NCBI RefSeq assembly: GCF_003001995.1
Contig: NZ_PVNB01000002.1
Coordinates: 124,001-188,000, forward strand
DNA: 64,000 nt
Reading direction: 5' to 3'
From: Orenia metallireducens
GTDB lineage: Bacteria; Bacillota; Halanaerobiia; Halobacteroidales; Halobacteroidaceae
The position numbers and the translations under genes are program-made. Every line of letters starts with the position of its first letter. The first letter of the stretch is position 1. Shown piece by piece: positions 15,369 through 25,132 of this stretch. The notes under the pieces were generated by a model. That model did not search any database. It saw only the letters and a program-made list of their open reading frames with translations, and had not been told where the DNA came from.

Positions 15369-16286
15369 ATGAAGATTGGAGTAATTGGTTTGGGAAGTAT
15401 TGCCCAGAAGGCTTATCTACCAGTAATTACTGCTAAAGAGGAGTTAGATCTATTTTTTCTTACCCGCAACCAAGAGAAGTTGGAGTCTTTAGCAAAAAAG
15501 TATAGAATAAGCAATAAGAGCAGCAACCTCGATGATTTGATAGACTTTGGAGTTGAAGCTGCCTTTGTTCATACGGCTACTACAGCTCATGTTCCTATTA
15601 TAGAAAGATTATTAAATCATGGTGTCCATGTTTATGTGGACAAGCCTATCTCTTACTCTTTAGCAGAGTCCAAGAGAATGGTAGAATTGGCAAAGGAGAA
15701 TAATTTAAAGTTGATGGTCGGTTTTAATCGTAGATTTGTACCAATGTACCAACAGTTAAAGAGGGAGTTTACAGCTGAAACTATTTTATTAGAGAAGAAT
15801 AGGTTAAATAACCCCCAAAACTTTAAAATAGCTATCTATGATGATTTTATTCATGTAATTGATACCATTCGTTTTCTAGCTGAGGGGCAGTTAGCAGATT
15901 TGATGATAGATGCTATTTTAGATGGAGAGCTATTAAAGCAGTTAGTAATTAAACTTAAGGGAGAAAGGTTGACTGCTATTGGAATAATGAATAGGGACAG
16001 TGGAGTTAATCAAGAAATACTCCAAGTAATCGGTAAAAAAAGAAAGGCTATAATTAAAGACTTGGTAGAGAGAGTTGACTATCAAGGGGGAGAAGAGAGA
16101 ATAAGTAGAAGTGCTAGTTGGCACCCTACTCTATATAATAGAGGATTTGTAAATATAGTCGATGAATTTATCAAGGTAGTGCAGGAGGATATAGCAATTG
16201 ATCAGCTTCTTGATGACGCATTAGTAACCCATAAGCTTTGTGAAGAGATTATAGAGAAGATTGAGGAAGAGATTAGTAAGGAATGA
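15369..16286 (+). CDS. Gfo/Idh/MocA-family oxidoreductase
   Basis: 305 residues. The Rossmann start KIGVIGLGSIAQKAYLPVI binds NAD(P), and VYVDKPISYSLAESKRMVELA carries the family EKP-like motif (here DKP) followed by LMVGFNRRFVP. Members oxidise or reduce sugars, inositols and related compounds; the substrate cannot be told. GGGATGATATAG precedes the start. The next gene, a nucleotide-sugar-epimerase-like protein, starts about 40 bases after the stop, so a shared sugar-related pathway is possible. Confidence 0.88.
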   Translation: MKIGVIGLGSIAQKAYLPVITAKEELDLFFLTRNQEKLESLAKKYRISNKSSNLDDLIDFGVEAAFVHTATTAHVPIIERLLNHGVHVYVDKPISYSLAESKRMVELAKENNLKLMVGFNRRFVPMYQQLKREFTAETILLEKNRLNNPQNFKIAIYDDFIHVIDTIRFLAEGQLADLMIDAILDGELLKQLVIKLKGERLTAIGIMNRDSGVNQEILQVIGKKRKAIIKDLVERVDYQGGEERISRSASWHPTLYNRGFVNIVDEFIKVVQEDIAIDQLLDDALVTHKLCEEIIEKIEEEISKE

Positions 16287-16325
16287 TAAAGCAAGTAGAA
16301 GAAAATTATGTTAGGATGTGATAAA

Positions 16326-17294
16326 GTGAAGGATGCTTTAGTTATGGGAGGAACAGAGTTTGTCAGTAAAGCAATAGCTAAGTATTTAATCTCCTTAGGA
16401 TATACTGTAGATATCTTTACCCGTGGTAGAAGAGAGGTCGACTATGAAGGGATTAGAGAGCACTTACAAGGGGATAGGCATTCAGTAGAGGAGCTACAAA
16501 GGGAGTTGGGAGATAGGTCTTATAACTATATCTTTGATATCACTGCTTATACTAAAGAAGATGTAGCCAAACTGGTCAAAGTAGTTAAGAGGGATGATTT
16601 AAAGAGGTATCTTTTCTGTAGTTCTGGAGCTGTCTATCTACCCAATAAAGGGGTTAGCTCTGAAGATTTTCCAAGAGGAAGAAACCCCCATTGGGGAAGC
16701 TATGGCTTAGATAAGGCACTCGCTGAAGACTACCTATTTGATTTATATCATCAGGAAGGCTTTCCAATTACTATCTTTAGACCCACCTATATCTATGGTG
16801 AAGGTAATAATCTATATCGTGAAGCTTACTTTTTTGATAGGATTAGAGAGGGATTGGCAATACCTATTCCAGCAGGAGAACAGGAGGTACAGTTTGTCTA
16901 TATCGGTGATCTGGTAAAGAGTTTTGTCAGTGGAGCTATTTCTGAAGATGCTTTAGGTAAAGCTTATAATCTTACTAATGATAGAACTATTACTTGGAAG
17001 AAGCTCTTAACTACAGCTATGGAGGTGGTCGGTAAAGAGGTAGAGCTAGTAGAGGTTGATAAGGCTACCAGAAAGGAATTTAATCTAGTATCCAAGAACT
17101 TCTTTCCCTTTAGAAATATCACCTTTTTACTAAGTATAACTAGATTGAAAGAGGATAATTTATATATCCCTAAGACTACTTTAAAGCAAGGGTTAAGCAG
17201 GGCCTATCAATGGTACTTAAAAGATAATAACAATGATTTTAATCATTCGATGGACAAAATTGATTTTATCTTAACTAAGCATAAGACCATCTAA
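16326..17294 (+). CDS. NAD-dependent epimerase/dehydratase family protein
   Basis: An atypical short-chain dehydrogenase. The nucleotide-binding turn is DALVMGGTEFVSKAIAK, followed by FTRGRR and the FCSSGAVYLP strand. The YGLDKALAEDYLF motif gives the catalytic Tyr-x-x-x-Lys, and FRPTYIYGEGN is the usual substrate-loop region. This subgroup includes plant-type chloroplast RNA-binding/epimerase-like proteins. GTG 16326 is preferred: AGGATGTGAT precedes it and the Rossmann strand then starts at residue 2. ATG 16308 would add six residues. The substrate is unknown; it probably shares a transcript with the upstream oxidoreductase. Confidence 0.82.
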   Translation: MKDALVMGGTEFVSKAIAKYLISLGYTVDIFTRGRREVDYEGIREHLQGDRHSVEELQRELGDRSYNYIFDITAYTKEDVAKLVKVVKRDDLKRYLFCSSGAVYLPNKGVSSEDFPRGRNPHWGSYGLDKALAEDYLFDLYHQEGFPITIFRPTYIYGEGNNLYREAYFFDRIREGLAIPIPAGEQEVQFVYIGDLVKSFVSGAISEDALGKAYNLTNDRTITWKKLLTTAMEVVGKEVELVEVDKATRKEFNLVSKNFFPFRNITFLLSITRLKEDNLYIPKTTLKQGLSRAYQWYLKDNNNDFNHSMDKIDFILTKHKTI

Positions 17295-17309
17295 TTTAAA
17301 ATAATTTCT

Positions 17310-17350
17310 AAGAAACCTAGTGGGAATAATTGTTTTAGGTTTCTTTTTCT
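17310..17350 (+). terminator. Rho-independent terminator
   Basis: Stem AAGAAACCT / AGGTTTCTT (17310-17318 / 17337-17345) with an 18-base loop and TTTTCTTTTT tail. Confidence 0.75.
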
Positions 17351-17398
17351 TTTTGTGGTATGATTAAATAAAAGCTTGAGAATAAGGAGAAAAAACTT

Positions 17399-18343
17399 AT
17401 GTTTAAAAGAGTATTTCTAATTTTTATAGCCCTGTTAATGCTATTTTCTAATAATCTATTGGCACAAGGAGACTATGATTATTCCAGCAAGAAGTTCTGG
17501 CAAGAACTCTATAGCAAAAATAAGGTTGTTGATTATCCTCTAATCTTTATCCATGGGATAGGTGCTAATATAGACTATTGGAAGCAGAGTATGGAGGCTA
17601 TTGATCCTGATTATTATGAGATGAGATTTATAGCAGAGGATAAGATTTATCATAATTATGATGGGAAGAAGAAGGATTATACCATCTGGGGGATATCCTA
17701 TTATACTTTAAATCCTATGGAAGAAGCCCTTAGAGGGAATTTGGACTTATATGCTTTAAGGGTTGAGAAGATGGTGAATCTAATTAAGGATTTAACTGGT
17801 AAAGATAAGGTGATTATTGTAGCTCATAGTATGGGAGGTCTTGTTTCTAGAAGGTATATGACCTTAAGCCAAAATAATTGGGATTCAGTCCATAAAATAT
17901 TAACAGTAGGAACTCCTAATGAAGGGGTCAAGACCTCTGTAGAGCTTGTAGGGCAGCTGGTAGATTTAAAGGAAGGTAGCTTATTTTTGAACAAACTCAA
18001 TAAAGATTGGCAAAAATTAAGTTTGGACAACTCCGCTAAACTGTGGGGGGTTGTAGGGGGGATAGATAAGAGTATGCCCTTTAATTTAGAAACAGATCCT
18101 GATGCTACTGATTCAGCAGGAGCTGGTTTTGTAAGTATAGCTTCTTCAATACCTTATGGAGAATGGAAGAGTGCTGTAGGTGATAATTTTAATATTAGCT
18201 ATTTTGATACTCCTAATTTTGGATTTAGATTGGCTGTTGATGCTACTCATATGGAACTATTATTTCATCAAGGTACTTTTAGAGGAATAGCCTGGACCTT
18301 AACTAATTTTACAGCTAATGAGAAGGGCAGAGAAGAATTCTAA
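17399..18343 (+). CDS. Secreted alpha/beta-hydrolase (lipase/esterase-like)
   Basis: 314 residues. A signal peptide (VFLIFIALLMLFSNNLLAQG) directs export. The hydrolase fold shows the oxyanion HG in PLIFIHGIGAN, the nucleophile elbow VAHSMGGLVSRR (S144), and a late His in DATHMELLFH. The HGIGAN and AHSMGGL pattern resembles PGAP1/LCAT-type lipases and esterases. The gene lies alone with a signal to export, so it probably degrades lipids or esters outside the cytoplasm. Substrate is not predictable. Confidence 0.85.
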   Translation: MFKRVFLIFIALLMLFSNNLLAQGDYDYSSKKFWQELYSKNKVVDYPLIFIHGIGANIDYWKQSMEAIDPDYYEMRFIAEDKIYHNYDGKKKDYTIWGISYYTLNPMEEALRGNLDLYALRVEKMVNLIKDLTGKDKVIIVAHSMGGLVSRRYMTLSQNNWDSVHKILTVGTPNEGVKTSVELVGQLVDLKEGSLFLNKLNKDWQKLSLDNSAKLWGVVGGIDKSMPFNLETDPDATDSAGAGFVSIASSIPYGEWKSAVGDNFNISYFDTPNFGFRLAVDATHMELLFHQGTFRGIAWTLTNFTANEKGREEF

Positions 18344-18562
18344 TTGCTAACTTTACAAAGAATTACCTTTGCAAATTCCTTTAAAATAAGAGAAAATATA
18401 AGAGTGACTTAAGTCTAAGGTTAAGTTTAAGCAGAGTATTTAATCTCTTGTATAACTACTTAATCTTAATTTTAAACTTAATTATAATCTACATTTAATC
18501 TACTATTAGCTCTAGTAAAGAGAATTTAAAATAAAATTAGCTACTTAGAAAGGGTTAGAGCC

Positions 18563-19246
18563 ATGCAGAAAAGAAAAAAATATAATAATCTAATTATATA
18601 TATACTCATATTCACTTTAATCTTCCCAATGCTATCAGGCTTTGTCCTGATTAGTCCTGTTTTTGCTGCCGAAGGGGGCTTGGCAGGATTAACAGGTAAC
18701 AAAGGGATTATGTCTGTCTTTAAAGGCTTACTGATGTTATTCTTTTTCTCCTTTTTATCAAAGAAGGATGATGCTTCCGAGGTTTTAGATGACTCATACC
18801 AGTCTGCTGTTCAAGAAGAACCTAACATCCAAAATGGCTCTTCTTCAGCCCAACGTTTGGATGTGACAGCAGAGGACTTTGATTGGTTGGCTAAAGGGGT
18901 TTATTCTGAGTCTAGAGGTGAACCCTTTGAAGGTCAGGTTGCAGTAGCAGCTGTTATTATCAATAGAGTATTAAGCTCTGAGTTCCCTAATACAGTGGAA
19001 GGTGTTATTTTGGAAAGACCAGGTGGTAGAGCCTATGCCTTCTCTGCTGTATTAGATGGACAGATTCATTTAACTCCTGATAAGACAGCATATCAGGCAG
19101 TAGATTACGCTCTTAAAGGGTGGGATCCCACTGGTGGGGCTTTATACTATTATAATCCTGTTAAAGCTACTGCTAGCTGGATTTTTGAAAATACTACTCC
19201 AAAAATTACAATTGGAAACCATATCTTTGCTGATTTAAAGAAGTAA
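18563..19246 (+). CDS. SleB/CwlJ-type cell-wall hydrolase
   Basis: 227 residues. An N-terminal hydrophobic segment (about 9-36) exports or anchors it. A low-complexity linker follows, then the Hydrolase_2 (SleB) domain (about 108-226) with AKGVYSESRGEPFEGQVAVA, the catalytic Glu in YSESRGE, and the terminal GGALYYYNP and IGNHIFA. The family cleaves spore cortex muramic-lactam peptidoglycan during germination or acts as a vegetative lytic enzyme. No peptidoglycan-binding repeat is present, and no ypeB partner is adjacent, so the spore role is likely but not certain. Confidence 0.88.
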   Translation: MQKRKKYNNLIIYILIFTLIFPMLSGFVLISPVFAAEGGLAGLTGNKGIMSVFKGLLMLFFFSFLSKKDDASEVLDDSYQSAVQEEPNIQNGSSSAQRLDVTAEDFDWLAKGVYSESRGEPFEGQVAVAAVIINRVLSSEFPNTVEGVILERPGGRAYAFSAVLDGQIHLTPDKTAYQAVDYALKGWDPTGGALYYYNPVKATASWIFENTTPKITIGNHIFADLKK

Positions 19247-19255
19247 AAATTTATA

Positions 19256-19289
19256 AAAAGAGGGCATCCTAAGTAAAGGGTGCTCTTTT
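19256..19289 (+). terminator. Rho-independent terminator
   Basis: Stem of AAAAGAGGGCATCCT against AGGGTGCTCTTTT with a small bulge, then a T-run. Confidence 0.75.
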
Positions 19290-19460
19290 ACATATACATT
19301 ATTATCAGCTATAGCTGATAATAATTGAGATTAATTATTAAAATAATCGATTAAAAGAGGAGAATGGGTTCAATTCAAGAATTATAAGATAAGTAAATTG
19401 TTTAATTATTGTTTAATTTAGGTTTTACTATTTAAATATTTTGGAAGGGAGGTTATTAAG

Positions 19461-19946
19461 GTGAGATATACGAAATGGTTGACTAGAACAGCAATCTTAT
19501 TAGCCTTGACTTTGGTAGTTCAGGCCTTAGGATTTCCTCTTTATGTAACAGGTCCTTTGGTCAATATGATGTTATTATTGGCTACAATATTGGTCGGTTT
19601 AGAGAGTGGTCTATTAATCGGAGCTCTTACTCCATGGATAGCTCTGTTAAGAGGTATCTTACCACCACCTTTGGCAGTAATGATTCCCTTTATTATTATC
19701 GGTAATCTATTATGGGTCTTAATCTATCATTTCTTAGCTAAGAAGAATAAATACCTAGGGGTTGGACTAGCTGCTTTGAGTAAATATGGGGTGTTGGCTT
19801 CAGCTGTCAACTTCTTAGTAAATGTACCACCTAAGATAGCTACTGTAATGCAAATTCCTCAATTACTTACAGCTTTAGCAGGAGGATTATTGGCATTATC
19901 TATAGTCAGAGCTATTAATCTTAGTGATATTATTAAAGAGAATTAA
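19461..19946 (+). CDS. ECF-transporter S-component-like membrane protein
   Basis: 161 residues, five to six hydrophobic helices, basic start MRYTKWLTRTAIL, and the GPLVNMMLLLATILVG and ALTPWIALLRGILPPP segments typical of energy-coupling-factor substrate-binding subunits. It would bind a vitamin or similar small molecule and work with a shared EcfAAT module not present here. GTG 19461 follows GGGAGGTTATTAAG. No riboswitch is evident upstream, so the ligand is unknown. Confidence 0.72.
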   Translation: MRYTKWLTRTAILLALTLVVQALGFPLYVTGPLVNMMLLLATILVGLESGLLIGALTPWIALLRGILPPPLAVMIPFIIIGNLLWVLIYHFLAKKNKYLGVGLAALSKYGVLASAVNFLVNVPPKIATVMQIPQLLTALAGGLLALSIVRAINLSDIIKEN

Positions 19947-19970
19947 TTTGTTTATAAAGACTTATTTTCA

Positions 19971-19996
19971 GCTACAGGCTTTAACCTGTAGCCTTA
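19971..19996 (+). terminator. Hairpin after the S-component gene (dispersed palindrome family)
   Basis: GCTACAGG / CCTGTAGC with six-base loop. It belongs to a family of similar palindromes at 32316, 38899, 38937 and 47314. The T-run is weak, so termination is uncertain. Confidence 0.6.
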
Positions 19997-20043
19997 TTAA
20001 TATCTGGTTTAACTTATAGATTTGATTAGAGAGGAAGAATGAT

Positions 20044-21531
20044 ATGGAGAATTATTTATTAGCTATCTTTGCAGGAATACTATTAGGAATCCCTTTTAAA
20101 TTTCCTAGCTTAGCTTTACTAGCTTGGGTAGGATTGATTCCACTTTTATTTGCTTTAGAGAATAATAAAGGAAAGGCTTCCTTTAAATTAGGTTGGACAA
20201 CTGGAATGGTCTTCTTGGCTATCAGCAGCTATTGGCTATTAATCTCTGTAGCCAACTTTAGTGACTATCCTTTGATAGTCTCTACATTGATCTTTGTTGT
20301 TGCAATAGCGATTGTTAGTCTTTATTTTGGGTTATTTGCTCTGCTCTTAAATAGTCTCAAAGGCAAGATATCTATACTAATTATTACACCTCTAGTCTGG
20401 ACTGGAGTAGAGTTTTTAAGGACTGTCTTTTCATTTCAGTTCTTATTTGCTTTTTTAGGTTATTCACAGGCTTTTATCCCTCAGCTGATTCAATTAGCCC
20501 AGTATGGTGGGGTATATCTAGTTACTTTTATCATCAGTCTTGTTAATACTCTTCTTTATGTAGCTTTAAAAGAGAGAAAGATTAAATATTTACTTACAGC
20601 AGCTCTGATTTTTGCTCTCTTATTTACTTATGGTAATACTACCTTAAAACAAGAGGTAGTGGCTAAAAAAGAGTTTACAGTAGGGGTTATGCAGCCTAAT
20701 ATCCCCCAAGAGATGAAATTAAGCAGGGATAAGCAAGGGGAGGTTATTAATAAGATATTGAACTTAACCTCACAGGAATTGGCAAAAGGAGACCCAGATT
20801 TAATGATTTGGCCAGAAACAGCTATTTTAAGAGGGTATTATGAGGATAGAAAGTTTCCTTATGCCTTTTACCGAGACAACCCACTCTTTATCGGTGGTCA
20901 TATTAGGGAGAATGGTCATTATCTAAATAGTGCCTTTCTAGTGGATAGTAATCGGGATATAGTTCAACGTTATAGTAAGGTCAAGCTTGTTCCTTGGGGC
21001 GAATATGTACCTTTTCCTAAATTAATACCAGATATCATTGAAACAACCTTAAATCATATTACTCCAGGTAATAAATTAGTTGCTTTTAATTTAAAGGGAG
21101 TTACTTGGATTAGTCCTATTTGCTCAGAGATACTAAATCCTTTTTACATTAGAAAACTATATCAACAGAATGACTTTATGATTAACATCTCTAATGAAGC
21201 TTGGTTTGGTAAGAGTCATGCCTCTTTACAGGTTCTACAAGCAGCTATCTTTAGAGCAGTAGAGCATAGAACACCTGTAGTTAAGGTTGGTAATACAGGA
21301 ATTAGTGGGGTAATAAGTCAACGAGGTGAAATTTTAGCAAGAACCAAGATATTTAAAACAAAAACTTTTACCTTTAATCTACCTATCTCTGAACGTAAAG
21401 AGACCTTTTATGATAAGTTTGGAGATGTTTTTGGATGGCTTAATTTAATTGTAACAGTATCATTATTGATTATTCATAACAGAAATAAGATTAATTTCTT
21501 TAAAAATATAAATAATTCTAAAAATAATTAA
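20044..21531 (+). CDS. lnt: Apolipoprotein N-acyltransferase
   Basis: 495 residues. It adds the third acyl chain to the N-terminal cysteine of lipoproteins in the inner membrane. Six N-terminal hydrophobic segments precede a nitrilase domain from about 210 with the catalytic triad E258 (MIWPETAI), K314 (SKVKLVPWGEYVPF) and C360 (ISPICSEI). NISNEAWFGKSHA is also typical. A C-terminal membrane helix ends the protein. Lnt is mainly found in diderm bacteria, so its presence beside spore genes supports an outer-membrane Firmicute. GAGGAAGAATGAT precedes ATG 20044. Confidence 0.94.
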   Translation: MENYLLAIFAGILLGIPFKFPSLALLAWVGLIPLLFALENNKGKASFKLGWTTGMVFLAISSYWLLISVANFSDYPLIVSTLIFVVAIAIVSLYFGLFALLLNSLKGKISILIITPLVWTGVEFLRTVFSFQFLFAFLGYSQAFIPQLIQLAQYGGVYLVTFIISLVNTLLYVALKERKIKYLLTAALIFALLFTYGNTTLKQEVVAKKEFTVGVMQPNIPQEMKLSRDKQGEVINKILNLTSQELAKGDPDLMIWPETAILRGYYEDRKFPYAFYRDNPLFIGGHIRENGHYLNSAFLVDSNRDIVQRYSKVKLVPWGEYVPFPKLIPDIIETTLNHITPGNKLVAFNLKGVTWISPICSEILNPFYIRKLYQQNDFMINISNEAWFGKSHASLQVLQAAIFRAVEHRTPVVKVGNTGISGVISQRGEILARTKIFKTKTFTFNLPISERKETFYDKFGDVFGWLNLIVTVSLLIIHNRNKINFFKNINNSKNN

Positions 21532-21560
21532 AGAGTAGCGATTATCGCTACTCTTTTTCT
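21531..21560 (+). terminator. Rho-independent terminator of lnt
   Basis: Stem AAGAGTAGCGA / TCGCTACTCTT directly after the stop, with TTTTTCTT tail. Confidence 0.88.
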
Positions 21561-21945
21561 TATGGTGTAATTTGTAAATTATAGAGGTGCTAAGAAGAGT
21601 ATTTTAGTCTCTGTTTATTTTAGAGTATTATTATGATATAATATAAAAAAGTAATTATTTATATATATTAGAAATTTATTCTATAAACATGGCGATTTAT
21701 ATACAAATCATAAAATAGATAATGATAAAGATTATTAGAGGAAAAATCAAAGTTACAGTATTTATACAGAATATTATGAAAATTGCTCTACATATTATAA
21801 TCATAGTAGCTATTACTGTAATACTTACAAGTTCAATTATCTTTAATACTGTTTATATCTGATCCATTTAATAATTTTGAATATCTAACTCCAAATATTT
21901 TGTATAAGACTGATTAAATAAATACTAAATTTTAGGAGGCTAAGA
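21561..21945. other. 385-bp AT-rich intergenic region with a short hydrophobic frame
   Basis: No established gene. A 46-codon frame (21722-21862) encodes a basic start and one membrane helix (HIIIIVAITVILTSSIIF) but has no ribosome site. It could be the remnant N-terminus of a membrane protein. The rest holds no clear repeat or promoter. Confidence 0.35.
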
Positions 21946-24216
21946 ATGAGAAGAAGAGAAGGGATCAATTTAAGGTTAATGATGTCTGTCTTGATGATTT
22001 GTACTGCAGTAGTCTTTATGTATACAGTAGTAGCCGCAGCCAGTGTTCAGATGGAAAGATTAGATCGTGGGGCTGTGGCTGTAAAAGTAGATAATGGTGT
22101 CTATGTAGGGTGGCGTATGTTAGGTATAGAGTCGATGGATGTTGGCTATAATTTATACCGGGGTAGCACAAAGCTTAATTCTACTCCTATTACTTCTAGC
22201 ACTAATTATCTTGACACAAGTGGCACTACTAGCTCAACTTATTCTGTAAGTGCCGTTGTCGATGGTGTTGAGCAGCCTAGATCAGCGGAAGTATCTGTTT
22301 GGGGAGCAGATTATATGTCTATTCCTCTAAATATTCCAGCAGACGGGACAACTCCTGATGGAGTTTCATATACTTATAGTGCTAATGATGCTAGTGTAGG
22401 TGATCTTGATGGTGATGGAGATTATGAGGTTGTTATTAAATGGGATCCATCTAATTCTAAAGATAACTCACAAAATGGCTATACAGGAAATGTATATCTA
22501 GATGCATATACCTTGGAAGGTGAGCAGCTATGGAGAATTGATTTGGGAAGAAATATTTGAGCAGGTGCTCATTATACCCAATTTATAGTATATGATCTAG
22601 ATGGCAATGGTAGGGCAGAGGTGGCTTGTAAAACAGCAGATGGGACAGTTGACGGTGAAGGTAATGTTATTGGAGACTCTAGTAGAGATTATAGAAATTC
22701 AGCAGGACGAATTTTAGAGGGTCCTGAGTATCTAACTATATTTGAAGGTATTAGTGGAAAGGCTTTAGTAACAACTGATTATTTACCAGCAAGAGGAACT
22801 GTATCTGACTGGGGAGATAGCTATGGTAATAGAGTAGATCGTTTTCTAGCAACACCAGCTTATCTTGATGGTCAGAGACCAAGTCTTGTTATGGCTAGAG
22901 GTTATTACACAAGAATGGTATTAGTAGCTTGGGATTGGAGAGATGGTCAGCTGACAAAGCGCTGGACCTTTGATTCAAATAATAATCCAGCTTACTATGG
23001 CCAAGGTGATCATGACATAAGTGTATGTGATGTTGACTTTGATGGAAGAGATGAGATTATTTATGGATCAGCAGCTATAGATGATGATGGCACCGGATTA
23101 TATTCAACAGGATCTGGACATGGAGATGCCCTACATCTAAGTGATATGAATCCTGATCGCGATGGCTATGAGATATGGCAGGTACATGAAGAACATCCAG
23201 ATTCAGCTTTACGTGATGCAGCAACTGGATTAACTATATTCAGTTTGCCAGCTTCTTCAGATGTTGGGCGTGGGATGGCTTCAGATATTGACCCCCGTTA
23301 TAAAGGTTATGAATTATGGTCATCTGCAAGTGGAGGTGTCTATTCTGTAACAGGATCAAAGATTACTTCATCAATGCCTGCTTCTATAAATTTTGGAATC
23401 TGGTGGGATGGAGATCTATTAAGAGAATTACTTGATGGTGATAAGCTTGATAAATGGGATTATAATAACGGAAGATCAAATAGACTAAAGACCCTATATC
23501 TTAGTCCTTATAATGGTGCTAAAAATAATGGAACAAAAGCTAACCCATGTCTAAGTGCAGATATATTAGGTGATTGGAGAGAAGAAATCCTGATCAGAAC
23601 AGCAGATAATACTAAACTTAATATCATTACAACAACTGCTTTAACTAATCATCGTATCTATACCTTAATGCATAATCGTAAATATAGACTCAGTATTGCC
23701 TGGCAGAATGTTGGTTATAATCAACCTCCCCATCCTGATTATTATTTAGGTCAAGGCATGAGCACCCCAACAATGCCAGATATTTATTTAGTAGATTTTG
23801 AGGGTTATTACAAGATAGAAAACCGTAATGTATCAAATATGTATATTGATGGTATGGGAAGAACTACAGATGGTAGTGATGTCGGTCAATATAGTGGTAG
23901 TATTAGTTTTAATCAACAGTGGGAGGTTATTCATGCCACTGGGCCATACTATAAGCTAAAAAATCGTAGCACTGGTCTATTTTTAGATGGGATGGGACAG
24001 ACGGCTAATGGTTCTATTGCAAGCCAGTGGAGTAGCAGCCCATCCTATAATCAGCAATGGGAGATTATCAACTTAGGCAATGGCTATTATCAGTTTAAAA
24101 ATCGTTATAGTGGAATGATGTTAGATGGTGCTGGAACAACTACTGATGGTGCTTCATTAAAGCAATGGAGCGTTAGTAGTCATTACAACCAACAATGGAA
24201 GCTGTATAAGCAGTGA
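21946..24216 (+). pseudogene. Secreted rhamnogalacturonan lyase (PL11) with CBM13, interrupted by one in-frame TGA
   Basis: One continuous frame of 757 codons is broken only by TGA at 22558-22560. Translation resumes in the same frame with AGAHYTQFIVYDLDGNG, so the stop replaces one residue, probably Arg of the family motif GRNIRAGAHYTQF. A signal peptide (about 10-35) is followed by the PL11 beta-propeller with Asp-rich calcium motifs (DLDGDGDYEVVIKWD, VDFDGRDEI). The C-terminus holds three ricin-type repeats with NQQW signatures, a carbohydrate-binding CBM13. The enzyme would cleave pectin rhamnogalacturonan I outside the cell. As written it yields a 204-residue fragment. AGGAGG precedes ATG 21946. 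No other pectin gene is near. Confidence 0.85.
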
Positions 24217-24269
24217 TAATGTTGATTTTATATAAATAATAGTAAAAGAATATATCATTAATAGTTCAT

Positions 24270-24303
24270 AAAAAGATCGGAAGTTTTTACTTCCGATCTT
24301 TTT
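24270..24303. terminator. Bidirectional terminator
   Basis: Fifteen-base stem AAAAAGATCGGAAGT and its inverse with a short T loop. It serves the lyase gene and the convergent membrane-protein gene at 24344. Confidence 0.88.
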
Positions 24304-24343
24304 ATTTGGTGTGATTTGTAAGTGTTAAAAGCTTAGCTATCTA

Positions 24344-24727
24344 TTAAATTTCCCTAGCTTTGTTTTGATCAATGATCTCATTATAGATAGCATCTTTTTT
24401 CTTAGTTGTTTTTGTAAAGAGCTTACTGAGGGCAGCTAAAATAATAACTAAGTCAATAAACAACATAAGTAAGATAGTTACTTGTCCTAAAGTAAAACTC
24501 TGTAAATCAGTAAAATCAATACTTGCTAGTTCTTGTGGGTTTTGAGAAGTAATATAAATTAATAAAGCTACAATATACAAAGAACTATTAGAGATAAATC
24601 TGAAGAATAAATTAAGCACTTCTTGTGAGTCTTTTTCATGATTAGATTTTAGATTTTTTAAAAGAATTGTCCCTTGGGCTAAGATCATTATTACAAAAGA
24701 AACTCCTATTACTAACTCTATATTCAT
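24344..24727 (-). CDS. Hypothetical membrane protein, about 127 aa
   Basis: Three hydrophobic helices (residues about 3-22, 46-62 and 80-103) with a charged tail rich in lysine (SKLFTKTTKKKDAIYNEI). The start ATG at 24727 follows AAAAGGAGGAGAGATTTTG; the TTG one codon upstream is less well spaced. I recognise no family. It points leftward into the shared terminator and stands alone. Confidence 0.65.
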   Translation of the reverse strand: MNIELVIGVSFVIMILAQGTILLKNLKSNHEKDSQEVLNLFFRFISNSSLYIVALLIYITSQNPQELASIDFTDLQSFTLGQVTILLMLFIDLVIILAALSKLFTKTTKKKDAIYNEIIDQNKAREI

Positions 24728-24967
24728 CAAAATCTCTCCTCCTTTTAATGTAGTTTTAAGCTAAAATAAAAATAATTGCCAAGCTTTTATTAAAATCCTA
24801 TATTAATATTTTAACATATTACAGAGACTTTTCAATATAAATCAAGTTGCTGGCCTAATTAGATTTTGAAATTCACTAACTAAAGAGGAGGATTTTATTG
24901 AAGTTTTCCTTATAGTCTGTTATAATTATCTTTGATTTAATAATATTATATATATAATTGAATAGAA

Positions 24968-25048
24968 GCACTGGGGGTGCCTCTAGGCTGAGAAGAGCTT
25001 TGCTCTAACCCTTAAACCTGATTGGGATAATACCTGCGTAGGGAAGTG
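24968..25048 (+). promoter_or_regulatory. TPP riboswitch (THI element)
   Basis: All signature segments are present in order: ACTGGGGGTGCC, GGCTGAGA, ACCCTTAAACCTGAT, GGGATAATACCTGCGTAGGGAAGTG in parts. A terminator follows at 25068. It should switch off thiT-thiN when thiamine pyrophosphate is abundant. Confidence 0.96.
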
Positions 25049-25067
25049 GAAGTATAATATTAATTGT

Positions 25068-25095
25068 AACCACTCTCTTAAGAGTGGTTTTTTAT
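25068..25095 (+). terminator. Riboswitch-controlled terminator
   Basis: AACCACTCT / AGAGTGGTT with a four-base loop and TTTTTTA tail, between the TPP aptamer and thiT. Confidence 0.9.
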
Positions 25096-25132
25096 ATAGA
25101 TAAGCTAATTTAATATAGAAGGGATGATATTG

